From NCBI GenBank assembly GCA_900470195.1, contig UEIJ01000043.1, positions 40,226-104,225 on the forward strand: 64,000 nucleotides of DNA, given 5' to 3'. The notes under the pieces are model-generated. The model saw only the letters and a program-made list of their open reading frames with translations, was not told the origin of the DNA and made no database searches. Shown here one piece after another: positions 1 through 7,524 of this stretch (within the stretch, counting starts at the first letter, position 1; each line of letters begins with the position of its first letter). The translations under genes and the position numbers were made by a program. This stretch comes from Hyphomicrobiales bacterium (GTDB lineage: Bacteria; Pseudomonadota; Alphaproteobacteria; Rhizobiales; Rhizobiaceae).

Positions 1-328
1 CCAGCGCCGTTATCTGGAACGGCCCGCTGATCGTGCCGAAATCCGGCAGGAAGATCTGCCAGTCGCGGATTTCGCCGTCGAAGAATATCCGGCGGATCAG
101 CGCGTCGGATGCGGCATCCTTGAAGATGCCAGAACCGCTGACCGATGCGCGCTGCACCCCGCTGCCCGCCAGCAATTGCCGCCAGCGACCGGCGGCATCG
201 GCGTCCGTTACATCCACTGTTTCGGCGTTGAACGCGATGCGCTTGGTGCGCAAGCCCGCGCAGGTTTCAAACGTGCCGTCATCGCGCGCCGTCTTGAGCA
301 AGATGTCCTTGCCTCTCTGTGCTGCCAT
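1..328 (-). CDS. Phage/GTA major tail protein, TP901-1 type (partial)
   Basis: The reading frame opens with ATG at 328 after an AGGGAG ribosome-binding site and runs off the left edge, so only about 109 N-terminal residues are present. It begins MAAQRGKDILLK and contains a TDADAAGRWRQLL stretch typical of TP901-1-family major tail proteins, which polymerise into the tail tube. Its place directly after the DUF3168 gene matches the ninth gene of the Rhodobacter capsulatus GTA cluster. The family call rests on these short resemblances and on gene order. Confidence 0.8.
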   Translation of the reverse strand, partial: MAAQRGKDILLKTARDDGTFETCAGLRTKRIAFNAETVDVTDADAAGRWRQLLAGSGVQRASVSGSGIFKDAASDALIRRIFFDGEIRDWQIFLPDFGTISGPFQITAL

Positions 329-346
329 TCAAAATCTCCCTGAGTT

Positions 347-757
347 TCAGTCAGCCGGTTCCGTCACGGCGCGGTAACGCATCGTGCCGAGATAGCTGCC
401 CTGCCCGTCGGTATTGCGCGCCAGAACTTCGGTCAGCATCAGGTTCACGACACGGTGGCCGTTCACTTCCACCGGCTTTTCGTCGAGCGCCGTCGCAATC
501 CTCGCGGCGATATCCAGCACGCGTTTGCGCCCGCTTTCCCTCGCCCATATCTGGATATTGAGAAAATGCTCGCCGCCCTCTTCCGTCGACGTATCCCAGT
601 TGCGGCTGGCGGTCTCGCCGAGCGTCACATAGGGAAAAGGTGTTTTCGGCGGAACATGGTCGTAAATGCGTTCTCCGCCAATCGATTCAATGAGTTCGTT
701 ATCATTCTTCAGAGTCTCAAAAAGTGCTTTCTGCAATGCTGCCGCGCCATTTCTCAT
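347..757 (-). CDS. DUF3168 tail-completion protein
   Basis: A 136-residue protein of the DUF3168 family (tail terminator/completion proteins joining the tail tube to the head). It has the usual pattern: an N-terminal helix, then a conserved YDHVPPKTPFPYVTLGE segment, then LNIQIWARESGRKRVLDIAARI. I chose the ATG at 757, preceded by a GGGGG-rich site, over the in-frame ATG at 775. The gene overlaps the mini-gene upstream by about 40 bases and lies 18 bases before the tail protein gene. It corresponds to GTA gene 8 by order and family. Confidence 0.85.
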   Translation of the reverse strand: MRNGAAALQKALFETLKNDNELIESIGGERIYDHVPPKTPFPYVTLGETASRNWDTSTEEGGEHFLNIQIWARESGRKRVLDIAARIATALDEKPVEVNGHRVVNLMLTEVLARNTDGQGSYLGTMRYRAVTEPAD

Positions 758-908
758 GCTTGCCCCCGCCTGCATCCTTGGCTGTGGTAACGCCGGTCAC
801 GTCCAGTCCCGACGCTTGTTGAACCGCGATGGCTTCCCGAACGGCCAGCGCCTTCCAGCGCAGCGCCCGGACAAGGCCATCGAACGTGAGTTGCATCGAA
901 ATATTCAT
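717..908 (-). CDS. Small 63-residue GTA-cluster protein of unknown function
   Basis: This short frame (MNISMQLTFDGLVRALRW...) starts inside the stop of the upstream adaptor gene through an ATGA overlap at 905-908. That suggests translational coupling and argues it is really translated. Its first residues resemble the start of HK97 gp10-like neck proteins, but it is far shorter than that family (usually above 100 residues), so it could be a cut-down relic. It also overlaps the start of the DUF3168 gene in another frame. No function can be assigned. Confidence 0.5.
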   Translation of the reverse strand: MNISMQLTFDGLVRALRWKALAVREAIAVQQASGLDVTGVTTAKDAGGGKHEKWRGSIAESTF

Positions 909-1243
909 CGCCCCTGCTCGCTCGCCAGACAGACAAGATAGCGTTCGCTTTCATCGGGATCGTGGATCGAGCGCAGCGAAAAGACGCGTCCGGCCTTGCG
1001 CAGGCGCATGGCGGTCGAAATATCCGGACGGAATCGCAACAGGATGCGATGTGTCACTTCCGGTTGCAGGCGCGTGCCGAAATCCTTCTGCGATGTGGAA
1101 AGAGGTTCGATCCGCCCCCAGACCATGCCGACCTCGGACCAGCTCTCGCCATAACCGCCAATGCCGTCCGCCACCGGCTGCATTGCTTCCAGCGCCAGCT
1201 CGGACGTGAGCTGGCCCGGATCGATAAAAAGCACATTGTTCAT
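905..1243 (-). CDS. Phage head-tail adaptor protein
   Basis: A 112-residue protein with the SPP1 gp16-like head-tail adaptor pattern: an acidic N-terminus, SWSEVGMVWGRIEPL in the middle and THRILLRFRPDIS. These proteins form the neck ring between the portal/connector and the tail. It overlaps the upstream connector gene by ATGA (1240-1243) and the downstream mini-gene by ATGA (905-908), so the three are likely translated in sequence from one message. By position it is GTA gene 7. Confidence 0.85.
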   Translation of the reverse strand: MNNVLFIDPGQLTSELALEAMQPVADGIGGYGESWSEVGMVWGRIEPLSTSQKDFGTRLQPEVTHRILLRFRPDISTAMRLRKAGRVFSLRSIHDPDESERYLVCLASEQGR

Positions 1244-1806
1244 AGGGACACCCGTTTCCAGCTGTCGATCATCTGGCCGATGACCGGTGGAAAAGAGCGC
1301 GTTGCGGCTTCCGCATCGACACCGGCGCGCGACTCGTAAAGATGGGCGACGAGCGTCAGGATCGCTTGCTTGAGAGCGTCCGGAACCTCGACGCCGCTTT
1401 CACCGAACCCGGCGACGAAATCGACCTCAAGACCGATGAACTCCGCGGCATCGGGATACTGCGCCATATAAAGGCGTTGCGGCCTGCGTCCGTGATGCAG
1501 GACGAATTCTTCCGGCGCAAAGCTGATTGCGGTTCCGTCCTGCCGGTAAGCCACCACGGCCTCGACCGATTTGACAGGATATTTGAACAGGGCGAGACGG
1601 CCCGAACGCGGCCAGCGATCGACGCGCAGACGCCAGGTCTGGTCGATCAGCGACAGGCCGGTTTCAGTCTCGATGATTTCTCGGGCAGTCGCGATGAGAC
1701 GAAGCAGAAGTTCGTTCTCGCTGTCGGTGGAAATTCGTAAAAATGCGCGCACGTCAGCTATCGTCACCGGCTCCAGCGCCGGTGGCGTGACAAGAAACAT
1801 TGTCAT
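1240..1806 (-). CDS. Head-tail connector (gp6-like)
   Basis: A 188-residue protein of the phage gp6-like head-tail connector group. The N-terminal segment PVTIADVRAFLRIS followed by an acidic helix ELLLRLIATAREIIETETG is characteristic. The C-terminal part, from about residue 135, has the ALKQAILTLVAHLYESR helix. The start at 1806 has a GAGGGAAG ribosome-binding site. It follows the capsid gene after a 156-base gap holding a terminator, so this downstream group may be expressed at a lower level. By position it is GTA gene 6. Confidence 0.85.
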   Translation of the reverse strand: MTMFLVTPPALEPVTIADVRAFLRISTDSENELLLRLIATAREIIETETGLSLIDQTWRLRVDRWPRSGRLALFKYPVKSVEAVVAYRQDGTAISFAPEEFVLHHGRRPQRLYMAQYPDAAEFIGLEVDFVAGFGESGVEVPDALKQAILTLVAHLYESRAGVDAEAATRSFPPVIGQMIDSWKRVSL

Positions 1807-1931
1807 GGACTTCCCTCTAAATGATAACTTTCAAATCAGACAGTTAAACACGAACTCCGCATGGAGCTTCACTTGCTTTCGGCCGAGAAACTACCTGCCA
1901 AAACCGGCAGGATAGCCCGGTAATCCACTGC

Positions 1932-1959
1932 AAAAACTGACAGCTTCAGGCTGCCAGTT
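1932..1959 (-). terminator. Rho-independent terminator after the capsid gene
   Basis: Read on the minus strand, a 10-base-pair stem with one G-U pair (arms 1950-1959 and 1935-1944, loop CTGAA) is followed at once by five T residues. It lies four bases after the capsid stop codon and inside the GTA cluster. It would let the capsid message end separately, with the downstream neck genes depending on read-through or another promoter. Confidence 0.75.
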
Positions 1960-1962
1960 CCG

Positions 1963-3228
1963 TCAGGCGGCGAATTTCAGGAGCTTGATGGCTTCAAAGT
2001 CCTGCACGCCGCCGCCGACACGCTTCGTCGTGTAGAAGAGCACATAGGGCTTGGCCGAATATGGATCGCGCAGCACCCGCACGCCAATGCGATCCACCAC
2101 CAGATAGCCGCGTCCGAAATCGCCGAAGGCAATGGCCGGGCTGTCGGCGGCAATGTCCGGCATATGTTCGGCCTCAACCAGACCGAAGCCCATGAGAGAG
2201 GCCTTTTCGCCAACCGCCGATGGCGGCTGCCAGAGATAATTGCCGTCCTTGTCCTTGAGCTTGCGCAACACGCTCTGCGTCTTGCGGTTCATGACGAAGT
2301 TCGCATTCTGGCGATAACCGGCACGCAGGCCGTAGATCAACTCGATCAGCTTGTCCGACGGGTCTTCTTCCGGCAGTGCGCCGGCAACGCCGGTGGCGAT
2401 ATGGCCGATCTTGCCCCACACCCAGGCATTATCCGCAACGCTCTCATAGTTCAGGAAACCGCGCGGCTTGTTGACGCCATCGCCATTGACGAAGGCCGCT
2501 CCTTCCTGTTCCGCGAAGGCTGCTTCCACTTCCTCAGCAATCCACTGTTCGACATTGATCGCAGCGTCGTCGAGCAGCGATGAAGTCGCTGCGGGCATGG
2601 CGTAGATTTCCATGGTCGGGAACTGCAATTCGGCAAGTTTCGCCGATGCGGTCTGTGGACGTGCATCGGTTTCACCGACCCAGCCGGTGGCCGGGCCGCT
2701 GACCGAGAACGGCTTCTTCAGAACAGCGCCTGAAACCTGGCGCACGCTGGAAATGCCGCGGATCGGCGACAGGATGGCAAGCCTGCGTCCAATCTCGATT
2801 TCCAGTTCCGCAGGCACCAGATAGCCGCCATCCGGCCCGGATGCATAGGAATGCGCCTTCTGCTCGATCCCGCGCAGCGCCTGCTCGTCGCCCCGGCGCA
2901 CATAGCCGTCGAAAGCCTGCTTGTGCTCGACATTGACCAGCGGTGCCGCGCCGCCCAGCGGCGGACGCGCCTGCTTGAGAACATACTGGTCGAGCGCTGT
3001 CTTCTGTTCATCGAGCGCGCGGTTGATGCGGTCCACCTTGTCGCGCAGCAGCACGTCGGCATCGATTCCCTTTTCGACCTTCTTCAACCGTTCGTCATTG
3101 GCCTCACGGAAAGCCGAGAAGGCCGTCATGAACTCGTCGAAAGCCTCGGATACATCGCCATCATTATGGCCAAGCGCCTTCGTTTCCACGCTCTTGGTTT
3201 CGAGCGGGATGGTCTGGTTTTCTTCCAT
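1963..3228 (-). CDS. HK97-family major capsid protein
   Basis: A 421-residue protein. The first 110 or so residues form a charged, coiled-coil-like scaffold (delta) domain removed during maturation in this family. The HK97 fold follows, with segments such as SGPDGGYLVPAELEIEI, RGISSVRQVSG and AFVNGDGVNKPRGFL, and a C-terminal RVGGGVQDFEAIKLLKF typical of phage and GTA capsids. Length is normal for the family. The start at 3228 has an AGGA site. It lies directly after the prohead protease gene, its expected partner, and corresponds to GTA gene 5. Confidence 0.95.
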   Translation of the reverse strand: MEENQTIPLETKSVETKALGHNDGDVSEAFDEFMTAFSAFREANDERLKKVEKGIDADVLLRDKVDRINRALDEQKTALDQYVLKQARPPLGGAAPLVNVEHKQAFDGYVRRGDEQALRGIEQKAHSYASGPDGGYLVPAELEIEIGRRLAILSPIRGISSVRQVSGAVLKKPFSVSGPATGWVGETDARPQTASAKLAELQFPTMEIYAMPAATSSLLDDAAINVEQWIAEEVEAAFAEQEGAAFVNGDGVNKPRGFLNYESVADNAWVWGKIGHIATGVAGALPEEDPSDKLIELIYGLRAGYRQNANFVMNRKTQSVLRKLKDKDGNYLWQPPSAVGEKASLMGFGLVEAEHMPDIAADSPAIAFGDFGRGYLVVDRIGVRVLRDPYSAKPYVLFYTTKRVGGGVQDFEAIKLLKFAA

Positions 3229-3251
3229 TTATGTCCTGTGATTTGGTTGTT

Positions 3252-3938
3252 TCAGATCATTTTTGCAGCCGCACGCATACGCTGCGCGAGGCCCTTGTCC
3301 CCAGACGACAGGTAAGCGTCCCGCCCCTGCCCCTTTCCTTGTCTGTGGCCCTCACCGGCTAGCGCCGCAAAGCCTTTGGCAATGACGGTTTTCGCGGCAG
3401 TTCGGCTCAGCCCCGCATCCCGCGTGAGCCAGCGTTCGAATTCACGGATCGTCGGCAGTCCCGCCTTGATGCTGCTGACACGGGCCTGCGGCAGCATCGG
3501 AAAGGTGACAACCGAGATTTCCCAGAGATCGGCTTCGATGATGTGGCGCAGACCGGTGCGCGCATCCTTGCGCGCCTTCACGGTGCGAAAACCGATGGAC
3601 AAGCCGTCCAGCCCGCCGCCGCGCATCAGTTCCAGCGCGTCGCGCGCCCGGGCCACGCCCTTGGCCAGCCTGCCCTCCACATAAAGGCCCCGCGCATCCT
3701 CGCGGATCGCAGTCCAGACGCCGATAGGCTCAGCCGCATCATGCTGCCAAAGCATCCGAACCCCCGACACGCCGCCCTTGGCAAGCGAACGGGAAAAAGC
3801 ACCCCGTTCGATCACGTCATTGCCGAGATCGGGCAGACCGAAGACGCTGGCATAGCCGGAAAAACTGCCGTCGAGTTCCACATCCTCGATGGCAAGAGCG
3901 GCCTGTTTCGTTTCGAGCCGCATATCATGCATCGCCAT
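3252..3938 (-). CDS. HK97-family prohead protease
   Basis: A 228-residue serine protease that matures the capsid. The N-terminal pattern GSFSGYASVFGLPDLGNDVIERGAF is the family signature. The presumed catalytic His lies in MLWQHDAAEPIG near residue 64, and the presumed Ser in GLSIGFRTV near residue 118. A basic C-terminal tail follows. Two close ATGs exist (3938 and 3932); both follow a purine-rich AGGAAAGGGGG site. It overlaps the end of the DUF6107 gene, matching GTA gene 4 after gene 3.5. Confidence 0.9.
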   Translation of the reverse strand: MAMHDMRLETKQAALAIEDVELDGSFSGYASVFGLPDLGNDVIERGAFSRSLAKGGVSGVRMLWQHDAAEPIGVWTAIREDARGLYVEGRLAKGVARARDALELMRGGGLDGLSIGFRTVKARKDARTGLRHIIEADLWEISVVTFPMLPQARVSSIKAGLPTIREFERWLTRDAGLSRTAAKTVIAKGFAALAGEGHRQGKGQGRDAYLSSGDKGLAQRMRAAAKMI

Positions 3939-4302
3939 TATGCCCCCTTTCCTCCGGCAGGATTCCGGGTATCGGGGCCTGTTTCAGCCGTTCGGAAAAG
4001 CGCTTGAAGATACCGAGCGCCGACCAGGCGGCAAGGCTTGCAGCAGCCGATCCCATCAGCATCAGTTCCGCCCGTCCGAGCAATCCGCCGAGAGCCAGCG
4101 TTTCTGAAATCTTGACGCCTGCAGCACCGCCAAAAACCATGCCGCAGATGATGCCGACCGCGAAACGGATTGCCGCTTCGCGCTTTCCGTGCGGCAGCAT
4201 ATAGGCGAGCGATACGGCAGAGCCTGCCACCGCGCCCGCTATCTTGGCGAACCATATCCAGGCTGCTTCGGAAACAAACACTGCGTCGTTGAGGTTGCTC
4301 AT
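3925..4302 (-). CDS. DUF6107 family membrane protein
   Basis: About 125 residues, starting MSNLNDAVF at 4302, with an AGGAGA site and an ATGA overlap with the portal stop. The longer upstream frame is therefore not needed. It has hydrophobic stretches (GAVAGSAVSLAYMLP, AAIRFAVGIICGMVFGGAAG, AELMLMGSAAASLAAW) that look like two or three membrane segments. GTA clusters of Rhizobiales carry a small membrane protein here, between portal and protease (gene 3.5 position). Its role in particle formation is not clear from the sequence. Confidence 0.75.
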   Translation of the reverse strand: MSNLNDAVFVSEAAWIWFAKIAGAVAGSAVSLAYMLPHGKREAAIRFAVGIICGMVFGGAAGVKISETLALGGLLGRAELMLMGSAAASLAAWSALGIFKRFSERLKQAPIPGILPEERGHNGDA

Positions 4303-5504
4303 ATCGATCTCCTCGCTGATTGTGGCTGATAACCAACGGCATCGCGTTTTTCGTCGTCGGTGAGAAAAGAGGCATCGGAAATGCGCCGCCACAGCGATTC
4401 CCGCTCGGATGACAGCCCATCCACGCGGTCGATATCGTGCTCAAGCCGCAGATCGTCGCCAAAATGCGGGCCAAGCCACCCCGAGAATGTCTTGGCCGTG
4501 CGTCCGATCAGCGGCAGTACCGTCAGCCGGTATAAGGCGCGATTGGCCTCCGCATAATTGGCGTATGTATTATCGCCCGGAATGCCGAGCAGCATCGGCG
4601 GCACGCCAAAAGCAAGCGCGATGTCGCGGGCAGCGCCGTTCTTGGCTTCAATGAAATCCATGTCCTGAGGGCTGTAGCCCATAGCCTTCCAGTCCAGACC
4701 GCCCTCAAGAAGCAGCGGGCGCCCGGCACCGGACGCGCCGGTATAGCCCTCCTCCAGTTCTTCCTTGAGCCGCGCGAACTGCTCCTCCGTCAGATTGCCG
4801 CCATCCTTCGGCGCATAGACCAGCGCGCCGGAAGGCCGGGCCGAATTGTCGAGCAGGGCCTTGTTCCATGCGCCTGCCGCATTGTGAAGGTCGAGCGCCA
4901 TCAGCGCCGCTTCCAGCGGCGGAAAACCGTAATGATCGTCCAGCGGATGAAACAGCTTGAGCTGCAAGGCAGCCGCCCCGTCGCTTCCAAGCGAAAGCCG
5001 CCTGCCCGCATTGCCAGAGCGATAAACCAGCGCCTGCGGCCAGCCTTCCGTATCCGTTTCAACGCGGACCCGTTCCGGGCGCAGAAGATGCAGTTCCATG
5101 CGGCCACTTGGCAGATCGACCCGTTCGACATAGGCATTGCCGGAAATCAGCAGATGCCCGTAAAGCCGTTCGAAAAACGTCGTTCCATCCAATCCGCATT
5201 GAGGGCGGGCAATAAGCTCAAGCAGCGGATGCGTTTCATGTTCGGTCGTGCCTTCGTAAAGCAGCCAGGGCACATTGCTTGCCGCTTCCGCAATCATGCG
5301 CACACAGCGATGGGCGACCGGATTGCGCATGAAGCCTTCACGCGCCAGCGATGTATAGTCCCGCGCAATCCACGATGCGCCGTGATCCATATGCAGCGCG
5401 ACAAATCCGTTCGTCATTGTGGTCTGATGCGCCGCGCCGGACTTCGCGGCTGCTGCGGACGTGCTTCGTCGTCCCGGCCATTTTCGGACCCAGTTCCATG
5501 CCAT
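4299..5504 (-). CDS. HK97-family phage portal protein
   Basis: A 401-residue portal protein, which forms the ring at the head vertex through which DNA is packaged. Family signatures include FMRNPVAHRCVRMIAEAASNVPW near residue 60, the GNAYVERVD region, YSPQDMDFIEAKNGAARDIALAFGVPPMLLGIPGDNTYANY and a C-terminal DIDRVDGLSSERESLWRRI. The start at 5504 has a GGAG site about ten bases upstream. It lies between terminase and DUF6107 and is GTA gene 3 by order. Confidence 0.95.
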   Translation of the reverse strand: MAWNWVRKWPGRRSTSAAAAKSGAAHQTTMTNGFVALHMDHGASWIARDYTSLAREGFMRNPVAHRCVRMIAEAASNVPWLLYEGTTEHETHPLLELIARPQCGLDGTTFFERLYGHLLISGNAYVERVDLPSGRMELHLLRPERVRVETDTEGWPQALVYRSGNAGRRLSLGSDGAAALQLKLFHPLDDHYGFPPLEAALMALDLHNAAGAWNKALLDNSARPSGALVYAPKDGGNLTEEQFARLKEELEEGYTGASGAGRPLLLEGGLDWKAMGYSPQDMDFIEAKNGAARDIALAFGVPPMLLGIPGDNTYANYAEANRALYRLTVLPLIGRTAKTFSGWLGPHFGDDLRLEHDIDRVDGLSSERESLWRRISDASFLTDDEKRDAVGYQPQSARRSI

Positions 5505-5534
5505 TCGATGGCTTCTCCAGTTTTGTATAGTTGA

Positions 5535-6827
5535 TTAGCCGAAACGGCGGATGCGCGGTTTGCGCTCGGTGCCGAGCATCAATTCGCCCAGCGCCCAGAC
5601 AAGTGCGTCGAGCCTGTCCGGCGACCGCCCATTGGAAAGTCCTCCGGGCGCGAAATCGCACATTTCGTCCTCCAGCGCCGGAAACCGCCCGGCATGGCGG
5701 ACGCGTCCCTGTTCGTAGAGTGCGGCCACCGGTTCCGCCCGCAGGAATTTGCCTCGGAACGCGTGGCGCTTCAGCACCGGCACGCTCGCATCTTCCGCTG
5801 CCAGAACCGCCGCCACCATTTCCCCGCCCTGATTGACCTCCGCGACAATCGCATCGGCCTGATGCGCGTGGAAAAGCGCGATGGCCTTGCGCGCCCATTG
5901 ATGCGGCTTCGCGGCGCTCATGCTGGCATCGGCAAGCACGTGGCCGTTTCGTGCATCGTCTAGACCGGCAACGACGATGCCGCATGCATCCGACGCCTTG
6001 CCGGACGAGGCAGGCGGGTCGATGGCCACCACGATCCGCACCAGTTCCGGCGTTTTGTCCTCGAAACAGCGTTCAATGAGATCACGCGACCAAAGGGCGT
6101 CGGCGCGTTCCTCGATCAGTTCTCCGTCGAGTTCCTGCCGCCCCAGGCGCGTCCCGCCATAACGGTCATTGATCGTCTGCATGAAACCTTGCGCCAGATT
6201 GGCCGCGTTTTCATCCGTCCGCATATGCGTCATCGTAACCGAAGCATCACGGACCAACGCTTTCAAAAGCGGAACCGCACGTGGCGTGGTGGTGACGACC
6301 TGCTTCGGAAACCTGCCGAGGCGCAAGCCGAATTGCAGCATGTCCCAGGTTTCGTGCGGGTTTTTCCATTTCGCCAGTTCGTCGCACCATGCGGCATCGA
6401 ATTGCGGGCCGCGCAGGCTGTCGGGGTCTTCCGAAGAATAAAGCGACGCCACCGCCCCGTTTTCCCATAAAAGCCTGCGGCGCGTCGCTTCATAGCGCGG
6501 GCGCGCCAGCCGCGATATGGCAAGGATGCCCGACGGTCCGTCCACCATTACCTCGCGTGCATCGCCCAGCGTTTCACCGACCAGCGCGATGTGTCCATAA
6601 GCTGCCTTGGCAAAGGGCGGCAGTCCCAGCGCCATGCCGGACGCCCATTCCGCCCCGGCCCGCGTCTTGCCGGAGCCGCGCCCGCCCATGATAAGCCATG
6701 TGCGCCAGTCCCCATAAGGCGGCAATTGCGCGTCACGCGCCTGAAACAGCCACTCCGCCTCGGCTGCTTCCACTTGCTGCGGCGTCAGGCCGGCCGTCCA
6801 GAATCTCCCGCGCCCGCCTTTCTGCAA
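5535..6827 (-). CDS. Terminase large subunit, GTA/phage DNA packaging ATPase
   Basis: A 430-residue packaging motor. The Walker A box GGRGSGKTRAGAE is near residue 48. A Walker B-like FDAAWCDELAKW lies near residue 140. The C-terminal RNase H-like nuclease region has VVAIDPPASSGKASDACGIVVAG and a later acidic NGRSPDRLDALVWA. The start is TTG at 6827, preceded by an AGGAGG site ten bases upstream, so the non-ATG start is supported. It overlaps the small-terminase frame by 95 bases. It is GTA gene 2 by family and order. Confidence 0.93.
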   Translation of the reverse strand: MQKGGRGRFWTAGLTPQQVEAAEAEWLFQARDAQLPPYGDWRTWLIMGGRGSGKTRAGAEWASGMALGLPPFAKAAYGHIALVGETLGDAREVMVDGPSGILAISRLARPRYEATRRRLLWENGAVASLYSSEDPDSLRGPQFDAAWCDELAKWKNPHETWDMLQFGLRLGRFPKQVVTTTPRAVPLLKALVRDASVTMTHMRTDENAANLAQGFMQTINDRYGGTRLGRQELDGELIEERADALWSRDLIERCFEDKTPELVRIVVAIDPPASSGKASDACGIVVAGLDDARNGHVLADASMSAAKPHQWARKAIALFHAHQADAIVAEVNQGGEMVAAVLAAEDASVPVLKRHAFRGKFLRAEPVAALYEQGRVRHAGRFPALEDEMCDFAPGGLSNGRSPDRLDALVWALGELMLGTERKPRIRRFG

Positions 6828-7260
6828 GTTCGTCTATCCTCCTGCTTATTCGCGTCAGCGCCTTGCGTGTATCGCTCAGCGAAGCGACCACGCGCCCGGC
6901 GGGCAACAGGCCGGCTGGCTTGTCCTCGGCAGCCAGTTCGCCAACGGATTTGACGGCGCGGGCAAGCGCCATCAGCGCTTCCGACTTGCTCTTGTCCGGC
7001 AGATCCTCGCCATCGAGCAGCCGTTTCAGCTCAATCTGCAGTCGCTCCAGAATTGCATCGCGTGTCTTCTTCTCCGGATCAGGCGCTGCGGATGAACAGG
7101 CCAGATTCAGGCGGTTGAGACGGTTGAGATATTGGCTGACCGAAACTGACAGCAACTGCGCCATATCCGCGGGGTCGATGCCGTGGGCAACCTGCAATTG
7201 GTGAGCAAGGCGAATGCGTGCTTCGCCATGTGCTAACTTATCCACAATTTTAAGGTGCAA
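6733..7260 (-). CDS. GTA small terminase-like protein
   Basis: A predicted 175-residue, highly charged and helical protein just upstream of the large terminase, where GTA clusters carry the small terminase that recognises DNA for packaging. It has no obvious catalytic motif. The segment DPADMAQLLSVSVSQYLNRLNRL could be a DNA-binding helix pair. The start is uncertain: TTG at 7260 gives the longest frame and GTG at 7245 is also possible, with no clear ribosome-binding site for either. The long overlap with the terminase is unusual but seen in compact phage clusters. Confidence 0.65.
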   Translation of the reverse strand: MHLKIVDKLAHGEARIRLAHQLQVAHGIDPADMAQLLSVSVSQYLNRLNRLNLACSSAAPDPEKKTRDAILERLQIELKRLLDGEDLPDKSKSEALMALARAVKSVGELAAEDKPAGLLPAGRVVASLSDTRKALTRISRRIDELAERRAREILDGRPDAAASGSSRGGVAVSGA

Positions 7261-7289
7261 GTTTACGATCTTTACAATTGTCTAAAAGA

Positions 7290-7328
7290 CATAACCCTGA
7301 AAAGCCGCTATAGCCTTTCAGGGTTATG
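7290..7328. promoter_or_regulatory. 13-bp perfect inverted repeat in the GTA/PBP divergent region
   Basis: The arms CATAACCCTGAAA (7290-7302) and TTTCAGGGTTATG (7316-7328) are exact reverse complements around a 13-base spacer containing GCTATAGC, itself palindromic. It lies 30 bases upstream of the first GTA gene and about 200 upstream of the PBP gene. It could be a regulator site controlling the GTA promoter or a hairpin in a leader. The rest of 7261-7524 is AT-rich and includes a TATAAT at 7437-7442, with no good -35 partner seen. Confidence 0.5.
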
Positions 7329-7524
7329 CACACCGGTATCTGCCGGGGGTATATAGCAGAGCCGGCGACAGTCACACTTTGTCGACTGTAGATAAAACCT
7401 AGCAAAGCACCGTTACGCAGTCAAGGACTATTTTCCTATAATTTGATTTTTTTCCTATTACCGGAAAGCCGCCGGCGTTTTAACCATTTCACATGAGCTG
7501 TGGCTTATTTATCTGCTATGATGG

